Origin: Eubacteriales bacterium
GTDB lineage: Bacteria; Bacillota; Clostridia; Oscillospirales; CAG-272
Assembly: GCA_028709565.1 (NCBI GenBank)
Contig: JAQVWU010000228.1
Coordinates: forward strand, 1 to 5,463
Direction of reading: 5' to 3'
Length of the DNA stretch: 5,463 bases
A program made the translations under genes and the position numbers. Below are positions 1 to 5,463 of this stretch, piece after piece. Every line of letters starts with the position of its first letter. Positions within the stretch are counted from its first letter, which is position 1. The notes under the pieces were generated by a model. It did no database searches and was not told the DNA's origin. It was given only the letters and a program-made list of their open reading frames with translations.

Positions 1-1043
1 GGAGCGATAAAGGCTTAATTGACAGCTGGGCTGAAGAGGGCATCTGGTACATGAGCGAATGGGGTGTGATGATCGGTGTCGGCAATAACCGCTTCGCGCC
101 GAAAAACGACTATACACGCGAAATGTCGGTTATGACCATGATACGCCTGTATAATCTGCTGCTGGACAACCGTCCGGAGACGGTGTTTATATCTCCCGGC
201 GTCACCCTAGTCTCGGATAACGGGACCGATGGGTATGCCGCCGACCCGGAATTTTTCATAAAGATGAAACTGCCCGCCGGCTGGACATACAACCGCCTGA
301 ACGGCGAATTTACCGACGCCGACAATAAACCGGCGGCCACGCTCAGCAAACTGATGATATATCCCGGCGGCGTCCCGGCGATGAGCGACGACGAAAAGGG
401 CGGTGTCTATTACTTTACCTCCGGTGAAAAGCTCATGTTTTCTCTGCATTTCAACGACCGGATGTCCGATGCCGTAAAGAAATGCATCCTGGGCAGTGTC
501 GTGATATACGACCGGGTAAGACCGTCGATAACCGCCGACATTGAGGCGTATATGTACGACGTCAACCGCCGCGCCGCCGAAGCCTACGGATGGTTTGACA
601 TGAGCACAATGAGCGCCCGCCACGGCATAGACGACATACTCCGCGAGAGAACGGGCACGGCACAGCCCATACCCGAGTTGCAGTTGTCTGCGGGCGGTTA
701 CCGGGAGATAGGCGACTCGCGGATAAAGACCTACGCCGACCTTGAAGCCTATATAAAAAGCTTGTTCTCCGACGACATCGCCGAGAGTCTGCTCAGCCGG
801 GATATCTACCGCGATATTGGCGGCAAACTCCACGGCCTGGACGCGGCGCGGGGCAGCGATATCACAAAAGGCGGGGAGAAGGCGTCGGTCAAACGGGTTG
901 ATGCTAACAAGCTGATTTATACCGTCAGGTTGGAACTGCGCGGCGGAGACCTTAACACCGTTGCCGGATATGAGACCCACGAATTTGTCCACGAACAGGT
1001 CGGTCAGAAATGGGTCTGGACAAAATTCTATTTATACAGATAA
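1..1043 (+). CDS. SLH-domain cell-surface protein, 3' part, with IseA-like C-terminal domain
   Basis: This is the 3' end of a larger gene: the reading frame (first full codon at base 3) is open through the left edge, giving 346 visible residues ending at TAA 1041-1043. The ATG at 51 lies inside a domain and is not the true start. Visible residues 1-55 form an SLH-type repeat: an SWAEEGIWYM helix, then a GVGNNRFAPKN loop and a YTRE motif followed by a helix. Such repeats usually bind secondary cell-wall polymers and anchor exported proteins. Residues about 56-175 are a beta-rich region I do not recognise. Residues about 178-346 contain an AEAYGWFDMSTM segment, then a YREIG...YADLEAYIKSLFSDD helix and a beta-rich end. 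This layout resembles the IseA (YoeB) DL-endopeptidase inhibitor family, which restrains cell-wall hydrolases. The SLH call is firm; the IseA resemblance is from memory and moderate. The signal peptide and any other SLH repeats would lie upstream of the window. Confidence 0.82.
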   Translation, partial: SDKGLIDSWAEEGIWYMSEWGVMIGVGNNRFAPKNDYTREMSVMTMIRLYNLLLDNRPETVFISPGVTLVSDNGTDGYAADPEFFIKMKLPAGWTYNRLNGEFTDADNKPAATLSKLMIYPGGVPAMSDDEKGGVYYFTSGEKLMFSLHFNDRMSDAVKKCILGSVVIYDRVRPSITADIEAYMYDVNRRAAEAYGWFDMSTMSARHGIDDILRERTGTAQPIPELQLSAGGYREIGDSRIKTYADLEAYIKSLFSDDIAESLLSRDIYRDIGGKLHGLDAARGSDITKGGEKASVKRVDANKLIYTVRLELRGGDLNTVAGYETHEFVHEQVGQKWVWTKFYLYR

Positions 1044-1059
1044 AACATAACATAAAAAG

Positions 1060-1092
1060 ATCCCGGACGGTTTTTGTCCGGGATTTATTTTT
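1060..1092. terminator. Bidirectional rho-independent terminator between convergent genes
   Basis: A perfect 9-bp GC-rich stem, ATCCCGGAC (1060-1068) with GTCCGGGAT (1076-1084), closes a 7-base loop. On the plus strand it is followed by a T-rich run (1084-1092, TTTATTTTT). On the minus strand it is followed by five Ts (complement of A 1054-1058). It starts 17 bases after the SLH gene stop, and its minus-strand side lies 12 bases beyond the stop of the sigma gene, so it probably ends both transcripts. Confidence 0.9.
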
Positions 1093-1096
1093 AAAA

Positions 1097-2743
1097 TTAT
1101 ATTACGAGATACGCCCCGAGCATCTTTCGGTCGTCGTTTTCCGCCCAGGTAATATAACCGGTTCTGATGGCTTCTTCAAGCACCGCTCCGCGCATTTCGT
1201 ATATGTTCGCGCAGGCGTGGTCGATCTGATAACGGTCATCTCTGAAAAAATCCGGGATTTCAGCCCGTATTATATCGCGGCAGAATGTATAGTGACCGAA
1301 TCCTATTTTCACCGCCTCGCCGTATAATCGTTTATGTTCCGCGTCTTGTTCGGTTGCCCGGGGGTTGAGATTGCTTTTTTTCATGACCAGGAAGGCAGGC
1401 GTATAGACCTCGTCTTTTTTGAGATAACCGTAACCGATAAGGTCGTCCAGCACCTTTTGCGGTATTCCCGATGTATCTCCGTTTGCTGCCGCGACCAAAG
1501 CTTTAGCTTCTTCATAACTGATATGCATCGGTGTTTTATCGCTTATATTCTTATATTGAAATTTGAACTGACCGAAATCGATGCTTTCCCTGTCCGCTAT
1601 ATAATCGGGTGTGTCCACGCAGCCGTGAAGCCCTACAAACGCGGGGCGGTCACCCGTATATGCCTCAAGTCCGAGCAAATCCCATTCACCGCCGTTGGGA
1701 CGCAGGGTATGCCCCCATTTGCCGAGACCGGCTGGGGACTGCTCTCCGGCCTGCTTTTCATATTCACGCAGAACGCCGAAATGGACCCTGTCGACCAGCT
1801 TCATCAGCAGCGCCCATTTTGCGTCCTCGTATGGCTGATAACCCTCGTTCCATCGGGGGCTGTATTCGTTATTGTTTTTTACTTCAAATTCAAGCAGCGC
1901 GGTCAAAACCTGCGTCAGTTCAGGCGCAATTTCGCGTGAATTGGCATATATACGCTCCTGGGCATCCGCGCTTACGATAAAAATGTTTGTTTCATATTTA
2001 ACGCCGTTTTTGCGCAGCAGCGTCGCGGCAACCATCTTTTCTAGCTCATCTTCCATATAGGGAAGCGCCACACCGAGTTCAATCGCAAGTTCCTCTGCCG
2101 CTGACGGTGTTCTGTATGCGGCTAACAGTATGTTTTTACTTAACTTGTGATTGAAGATCGTCCACGGCTCGCCGTATTTTCCGCATATTCCGTTCATGAT
2201 AAAGCCGACCTCTTCCGGTTTATAGCTCATTTTGCCAAAATCCCTTGCCATACCCATACCTTCTTTCAATATTTTTCGCGCGCGGAGCAGTTTGCTTCTG
2301 ACCGTGCCCTCAGGGAGATTCAGCCGCGAGGCGATATCCTTCGCTTTTATATCGTCAATGTAAAAGGCGACGATTATGTTCCTGTAATCGGACGAAATGA
2401 ACGCCAGCTCGCGCCGGAGAAGCGACATATCCTCGTTTTGTATCAGCTCGTTTTCGATTGCGGTTTCGTCGGCAGGTTCAAAATCATCGATATCCGCACC
2501 GGAAACGAAATCACTCTTTTTATGTTTCCGTTCGGCCCATACACTGTAACGGTTTTTTGCGATACGCCATACCCATGCGGAAAAATTCGCCGGCTCCGTG
2601 CCCCTGCGCAGTTCGGAACACACACACATCGATATATCCTGCGTCAGGTCCTCGGCCTCGTATGCGTTTCCCGTTTTCCTGAGGCAAAAGTAAAACACAT
2701 TTGCCATGTATTCGCTTGTGTACAGTTTGGCAAGATCGCTCAT
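1097..2743 (-). CDS. ECF-like sigma factor with a ~380-residue C-terminal extension
   Basis: The 548-residue protein begins at ATG 2743-2741, supported by a strong binding site (GAAAGGAGGG, 2758-2749). Residues about 8-76 match sigma-70 region 2: AEDLTQDI at 30-37 and the FSAWVWRIAKNRY helix with a basic tail. After an acidic linker, residues about 106-162 match region 4, with the HTH KAKDIASRLNLPEGTVRSKL and a basic helix. These domains direct RNA polymerase to -10 and -35 promoter elements. Typical ECF factors stop near 160-200 residues; this one continues for ~380 more. Residues 203-258 look like a winged helix, and similar helix-turn-strand patterns recur near 408-455 and 516-548. The extension also holds a conserved-looking VGLHGCVDTPDYI stretch. 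It shows no membrane segment, and I do not recognise it as SnoaL-like or TPR, the extensions best known in ECF41/56 and ECF42. No anti-sigma gene is adjacent, so the extension may itself sense a signal (inference). The sigma assignment is firm; the target regulon is unknown. Confidence 0.88.
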   Translation of the reverse strand: MSDLAKLYTSEYMANVFYFCLRKTGNAYEAEDLTQDISMCVCSELRRGTEPANFSAWVWRIAKNRYSVWAERKHKKSDFVSGADIDDFEPADETAIENELIQNEDMSLLRRELAFISSDYRNIIVAFYIDDIKAKDIASRLNLPEGTVRSKLLRARKILKEGMGMARDFGKMSYKPEEVGFIMNGICGKYGEPWTIFNHKLSKNILLAAYRTPSAAEELAIELGVALPYMEDELEKMVAATLLRKNGVKYETNIFIVSADAQERIYANSREIAPELTQVLTALLEFEVKNNNEYSPRWNEGYQPYEDAKWALLMKLVDRVHFGVLREYEKQAGEQSPAGLGKWGHTLRPNGGEWDLLGLEAYTGDRPAFVGLHGCVDTPDYIADRESIDFGQFKFQYKNISDKTPMHISYEEAKALVAAANGDTSGIPQKVLDDLIGYGYLKKDEVYTPAFLVMKKSNLNPRATEQDAEHKRLYGEAVKIGFGHYTFCRDIIRAEIPDFFRDDRYQIDHACANIYEMRGAVLEEAIRTGYITWAENDDRKMLGAYLVI

Positions 2744-2824
2744 GGCTGCCCTCCTTTCTTACGCTTACCCATATAGTGCGGCAAAACGTATTTTCGTTGC
2801 ATGAATTTTTTATGAATTACCGAA

Positions 2825-2860
2825 ATCAATCAGCGGTTTAATATTATACAACCGATTGAT
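2825..2860. promoter_or_regulatory. Interrupted palindrome in the divergent control region, possible operator
   Basis: The left arm (2825-2838: ATCAAT, then CAG, then CGGTT) pairs with the right arm AACCGATTGAT (2850-2860). Every base of the 11-base right arm has a match; the left arm carries a 3-base insertion. The 11-base centre includes the palindrome TAATATTA (2839-2846). The element lies between the sigma gene and the XRE gene and covers a minus-strand TATAAT. This is the place and form of a dimeric regulator's operator, but the binding protein is not known. Confidence 0.45.
2843..2848 (-). promoter_or_regulatory. Candidate -10 element for the sigma factor gene
   Basis: The minus strand reads TATAAT here, about 100 bases upstream of the sigma gene start. 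No good -35 match is found at 16-19 bases upstream; the best hexamers are A-rich. If real, the promoter is weak or needs an activator, and it lies inside the palindrome, so a bound repressor would block it. The region is AT-rich, so a chance match is possible. Confidence 0.35.
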
Positions 2861-2882
2861 AATATACTTTTTGTGTTTTACA

Positions 2883-2891
2883 TGCTATACT
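2883..2891 (+). promoter_or_regulatory. Candidate extended -10 promoter for the XRE regulator gene
   Basis: TGCTATACT (2883-2891) matches an extended -10 element (TG-N-TATAxT). Extended -10 promoters can work with a poor -35, and none is clear at 17 bases (2863-2868 reads TATACT). Transcription would begin near 2898, giving an untranslated leader of about 48 bases. An 8-bp palindrome, CACCGGTG (2899-2906), falls at the predicted start. Confidence 0.45.
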
Positions 2892-2945
2892 AAAATCACA
2901 CCGGTGAAATTAAATTAATGTTAAGACACAAAGAAAGGGATTGAT

Positions 2946-3828
2946 ATGACACTGCTGCTTGGAGAAAAAATCAAATATCTGCGCAAACGGGACGGCAGGA
3001 CGCAGGAAGAGCTGGCCGCCGTTCTCGGGATTACCTGTCAGGCGGTTTCCCGCTGGGAGTCGGGCGCTTCCTATCCGGATATGGAGCTGATACCGCCGAT
3101 TGCGAACTATTTCGGCATTACCATTGACGAGTTGTTCGGGTACGAGTGTGAACGCGAAAAAAAGGTTGACGGGATAATCGCGCGTATCGGCGCTTACCAG
3201 AGCGATAAATATACTGGTGCTGCTTTACCGAAACTTCGGGGAATACGAAAAAGCCGCCGCATACGCCAACCGCATGCCGGAGCTCAAACACTGCCGGGAG
3301 ATAATGCTGGCGTCGGCGGCGGACGGCAGGGATGAAGCACGGTATATCGGAGACGCGCTGCTTAAAATGGCTTCGGCTTTTTCGGGACAGCTCGTATACG
3401 GCCTGATCAACAACGCTGGACATTATGAAAGCGATATGCCCATTGAAAAGATAAAAGGTCTGATTGCGTTGTTTTGGCTTATCTGCGATGACGGCAATTT
3501 CGGGGAATATCACGGGAAGCTCATACAGTTATATCTGTATCTGTCAAGAATACAGTGGGAACGCGGCTATCACGACGACGCTTTCGGGTCGCTGGATAAG
3601 GCGCTGGAACACGCCAAAGCCCTTGAAGCGCTGCTGGACGGCAATGAGCACCGTTTCACCGCTCCGCTTGTTTCTTTTGTAAAATGCCTGTCCGGACCTG
3701 CGGTAAATATAGCAAAATCGCTGCCACAGGACTGGCCGTTCTGGTGCAACCCCGACTATTCACGGGTGGAAAAGGAAATCAAAGCCGACCCGCGCTGGGC
3801 ACGGTGGGTCGCGAAGACACAGGAATAA
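2946..3828 (+). pseudogene. XRE-family transcriptional regulator, broken by internal deletion and frameshift
   Basis: The first segment starts at ATG 2946 after AAAGGGA (2934-2940). It encodes an XRE/Cro-CI HTH (residues about 6-60: RTQEELAAVLGITCQAVSRW, then a YPDMELIPPIANYFGITIDELFGYE tail). After KKVDGIIARI (to about 3190) this frame loses family resemblance and stops by 3335. The family's C-terminal half continues in the +1 frame, open from 3178 to TAA 3826. It reads LTRAINILVLLYRNFGEYEKAA, and later IQWERGYHDDAFGSLDKALEHA, a TPR-like helical region. In intact members, as I remember them, about 80-100 residues separate the two parts; here they are missing and the joint is out of frame. 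The second segment has no ribosome binding site at its GTG (3217), so independent translation is unlikely. Alternatives are an assembly error or, less likely, +1 frameshifting. A free HTH peptide of about 129 residues might still bind DNA. Confidence 0.72.
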
Positions 3829-3833
3829 TTTTA

Positions 3834-3871
3834 CGCCGGGGTAAGCATTTACAGACCCCGGCGGATTATTT
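3834..3871. terminator. Hairpin terminator between the XRE gene and the MFS permease gene
   Basis: A perfect 9-bp stem, CGCCGGGGT (3834-3842) with ACCCCGGCG (3855-3863), closes a 12-base loop. It lies six bases after the stop of the plus-strand XRE gene and just beyond the stop of the convergent permease gene. The flanking T tracts are modest on both strands (GATTATTTAT on plus; TAAAATTATT on minus), so it is a weaker terminator than the one near 1070 but probably serves both genes. Confidence 0.75.
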
Positions 3872-3885
3872 ATAATAAGTTTATG

Positions 3886-5025
3886 TTATGCGTATTCCCG
3901 GGGAAACATGAAGGCGGCGATAAGGCAGGCGGCGCACAGGGCGGCGCACAGGAAATAGGAAGTCGGCACGCCCAGATAGCGGGTCATAATGCCCCCGCCG
4001 ATGCCGGCGAGCACCTTGGGGGTGCCGTAACCCACCGCGTACATATACGACTGACCGGACGCGCGTATATTATCGGGCACCGTCGCGCTGATATAATAGG
4101 TGCCGCAGTAGATGGCGACGGTAACCCACGCGCCGGTCAGGGCGCCGACCGCGAGAATCAGCGCGGGATGGGTAACCAAACCCAGCAGCAGGTATCGCAG
4201 CGCCGAGACGGCTGCGGTGACGATTAGCAGACGCCGCAGGCTGAAATGTTTCATGATTTTATCGAACCAGATGAAAAAGGGAAATTCCAGCGCGAGGGTG
4301 ACAAATACGTTTATACCCCATATATAGGCGGGCAGGCCCAGCTCCACCGTCATATACGAAGGCATGAAATTCGAATAATAGGAAAAGGCGAACATAACGG
4401 CGAATATTATTATGATAATCAGTGTCATGTTTTTATCGCGTATCAGCGGTCTGAGGTCGGCTTTTTCCTTTTTTGCGGCATGGCCGGATATCTGCGGACA
4501 GATTTTAAGGAAGAGGGCTGCCGTAAGCGAAATTATGACAAACGAGCCGAACAGGAACAGCGGGTTCGATGAGGGCAGCACGCTGATTACAACGGCGATG
4601 ACACCGTATCCCACCGTGCCCATGAGGCGGATGGGACCGTATCTGAGCCCGGTCTGAGCCGTGGCTTCAAGGGTTATGTTATCGACCAGTCCCCCGTAGG
4701 GCGACATAAAGAACATGGTCAGCGCGAGGGTGAATGCCGTGTATGCCAGCGAGTCGTTCAGCGAAATCATAAAAAAGGATACGGCGGCGCAGCAGACAAT
4801 CAGAGCCAGCACATTGTTCTTGTATTTTGCCTTATCGGATAAAACGCCCCACAGCAGGGGGGCTGCCATCATTACAACCGGTCCGATGGAAAGCAGGCCT
4901 CCCACCGTGATTTCGTCGAAATGACCGCCCAGATACAGGGGGATAAAACAGTTATACACGGCGTTTATGCCGTAAATGAAGAAGTTCACGCCGCAGAGGG
5001 TGAAAAAGGCTTTTCGTATGGTCAT
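3886..5025 (-). CDS. MFS permease, MFS_1-like (LacY/nucleoside-symporter-like) type
   Basis: The 379-residue hydrophobic protein fits a 12-segment major facilitator. Approximate membrane spans are residues 7-31, 40-62, 71-88, 91-113, 133-151, 155-174, 200-220, 233-254, 265-283, 286-308, 325-347 and 354-374. The long cytoplasmic loop in the middle (about 175-199, HAAKKEKADLRPLIRDK) is typical. The loop between spans 2 and 3 (GVLSDKAKYKNN, about 60-71) matches MFS motif A. RYGPIRLMGTVGYGV (about 128-142) matches the YGxxRLxGSxGY signature I associate with the MFS_1-like and nucleoside:H+ symporter group. Transport is therefore probably proton-coupled uptake of a sugar, nucleoside or similar small solute, but the substrate cannot be told. 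The ATG start (5025-5023) has only a weak binding site (GGAA about 10 bases upstream). No other start is plausible, because the next methionine lies at residue 51, beyond the first membrane span. The gene diverges from the plus-strand gene at 5147, which may be functionally linked. Confidence 0.87.
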   Translation of the reverse strand: MTIRKAFFTLCGVNFFIYGINAVYNCFIPLYLGGHFDEITVGGLLSIGPVVMMAAPLLWGVLSDKAKYKNNVLALIVCCAAVSFFMISLNDSLAYTAFTLALTMFFMSPYGGLVDNITLEATAQTGLRYGPIRLMGTVGYGVIAVVISVLPSSNPLFLFGSFVIISLTAALFLKICPQISGHAAKKEKADLRPLIRDKNMTLIIIIIFAVMFAFSYYSNFMPSYMTVELGLPAYIWGINVFVTLALEFPFFIWFDKIMKHFSLRRLLIVTAAVSALRYLLLGLVTHPALILAVGALTGAWVTVAIYCGTYYISATVPDNIRASGQSYMYAVGYGTPKVLAGIGGGIMTRYLGVPTSYFLCAALCAACLIAAFMFPREYA

Positions 5026-5088
5026 ATGGGGGTTCCGTTCTTATTGTTTTTATCGTATTTATTTAGATTATTCTGAAATTTTATATAA

Positions 5089-5118
5089 TTGACATGGCAG
5101 TTATATATGTGTTATAAT
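5089..5118 (+). promoter_or_regulatory. Near-consensus sigma-A promoter for the last gene
   Basis: TTGACA (5089-5094) and TATAAT (5113-5118) are both perfect matches with an 18-base spacer. A TG at 5110-5111 adds an extended -10. Transcription should begin near 5125, leaving a leader of about 22 bases. No comparable minus-strand promoter for the permease was found in this intergenic region. AT-rich candidates such as TATAAAAT (5084-5077) lack a convincing -35. Confidence 0.85.
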
Positions 5119-5134
5119 GCGTAAAATTGCGAAA

Positions 5135-5141
5135 AGAGGTG
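5135..5141 (+). promoter_or_regulatory. Ribosome binding site fixing the start at 5147
   Basis: AGAGGTG lies 5 bases upstream of ATG 5147. This supports that start over the ATG at 5245, which lies in another frame with no such site. Confidence 0.7.
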
Positions 5142-5146
5142 TCGAT

Positions 5147-5463
5147 ATGAAAAAGACCGATGATATTAATTTTGACGGCGTGAGTGTAATTGAAAACGCC
5201 GGTGTCAGACTGGGTATAAATCTCGGCTTGGGGGGCGCGGTTACATGGCTTTCCGAACAGGGTGGACCGAATCTGATCAACAGCGCCGACTGGGGACGCC
5301 AGGTGCAGATGTCCTTTTACAGCGGTCCCGTTCCGTTTCGGCCGGCGGGGGTCGGTATACGGGAGTCCTGGGCCTATCTCGGGTGGAACCCCATTCAGTC
5401 GGGCGACTGCTTCGGCAACCGGTCCCGGGTGCTGGCGCATGAAAATACGGGCGATTCTATATA
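5147..5463 (+). CDS. Conserved protein of unassigned function, 5' part
   Basis: The frame opens at ATG 5147 and runs off the right edge without a stop, giving 105 residues. There is no signal peptide or membrane segment at the N-terminus (MKKTDDINFDGVSVIENAGV), so the visible part appears cytoplasmic. Notable stretches are RLGINLGLGGAVTWLS (residues about 21-36), GGPNLINSADWGRQVQMSFYSGP (about 39-61) and LGWNPIQSGDCFGNRSRVL (about 76-94). I recall similar proteins as hypothetical proteins in Firmicutes and Bacteroidetes. The GGAVTWL and NLIN pattern is reminiscent of galactose-mutarotase-like beta-sandwich proteins that handle carbohydrates, but this is a guess. A strong promoter and a divergent permease suggest a role linked to an imported solute. 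Confidence 0.78.
   Translation, partial: MKKTDDINFDGVSVIENAGVRLGINLGLGGAVTWLSEQGGPNLINSADWGRQVQMSFYSGPVPFRPAGVGIRESWAYLGWNPIQSGDCFGNRSRVLAHENTGDSI

Noticed and set aside
207..992. Long minus-strand open frame opposite the SLH gene (261 codons)
   Set aside because: Its translation has no recognisable domain, while the plus strand encodes clear SLH and IseA-like motifs. It is a by-product of G/C-rich third codon positions.
2147..2776. Plus-strand open frame opposite the sigma2/sigma4 region (209 codons)
   Set aside because: No family features and no ribosome binding site; the opposite strand holds unambiguous sigma domains.
2854..2882. Possible ECF-type autoregulated promoter for the sigma gene (minus strand TGTAAAAC then CGG)
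   Set aside because: The gap of about 20 bases is too long for the usual 16-17, and neither half matches an ECF consensus well.
3217..3828. Second XRE segment as an independent gene starting at GTG
   Set aside because: No ribosome binding site upstream, family resemblance continues upstream of the GTG in the same frame (LTRAINIL), and this domain normally follows an HTH in one protein. Treated as part of the broken gene.
3883..4572. Plus-strand open frames opposite the MFS permease, rich in G, H and R
   Set aside because: Low-complexity, charged translations typical of the complement of a membrane-protein gene; the minus strand shows twelve membrane spans and MFS motifs.
5081..5440. Minus-strand open frame over the last gene's promoter and 5' end (119 codons)
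   Set aside because: It overlaps a near-consensus plus-strand promoter and ribosome binding site, and its translation has no recognisable features.

Overview
The window looks like chromosomal DNA from an anaerobic, low-to-mid GC Firmicute of the class Clostridia (gut or sediment type). The clues are purine-rich Gram-positive ribosome binding sites, sigma-A style promoters, an SLH-domain protein, and an XRE regulator and an extended sigma factor of types I associate with Clostridia. This placement is from family recognition only; no marker gene is present.

Layout, left to right: (1) the 3' part of a plus-strand SLH-domain cell-surface protein with an IseA-like C-terminal domain; (2) a strong bidirectional hairpin terminator; (3) a minus-strand 548-residue ECF-like sigma factor whose sigma2 and sigma4 domains take up only the first ~165 residues, followed by a ~380-residue extension of unclear role with winged-helix-like segments; (4) a ~200 bp divergent promoter region with a large interrupted palindrome; (5) a plus-strand XRE-family regulator gene that appears broken, with its HTH domain and C-terminal domain in different frames and the normal middle missing; (6) a second hairpin terminator; (7) a minus-strand MFS permease of the MFS_1-like/LacY-like type; (8) a divergent intergenic region with a near-consensus sigma-A promoter; (9) the 5' part of a plus-strand gene for a conserved protein of unassigned function.

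The genes strictly alternate in strand, so each is probably transcribed alone. The sigma gene and the XRE gene share a divergent control region, which suggests a regulatory link that the damage to the XRE gene may have broken. The permease and the last gene likewise diverge from a shared region and could form a small uptake/processing pair, but the substrate cannot be read from the sequence. No RNA genes, mobile elements, CRISPR arrays or origins were seen, and no gene-free stretch exceeds about 200 bases.

The item most worth attention is the extended sigma factor with its palindromic control region. Apart from that, the region looks ordinary, and no clearly new multi-gene system is evident.
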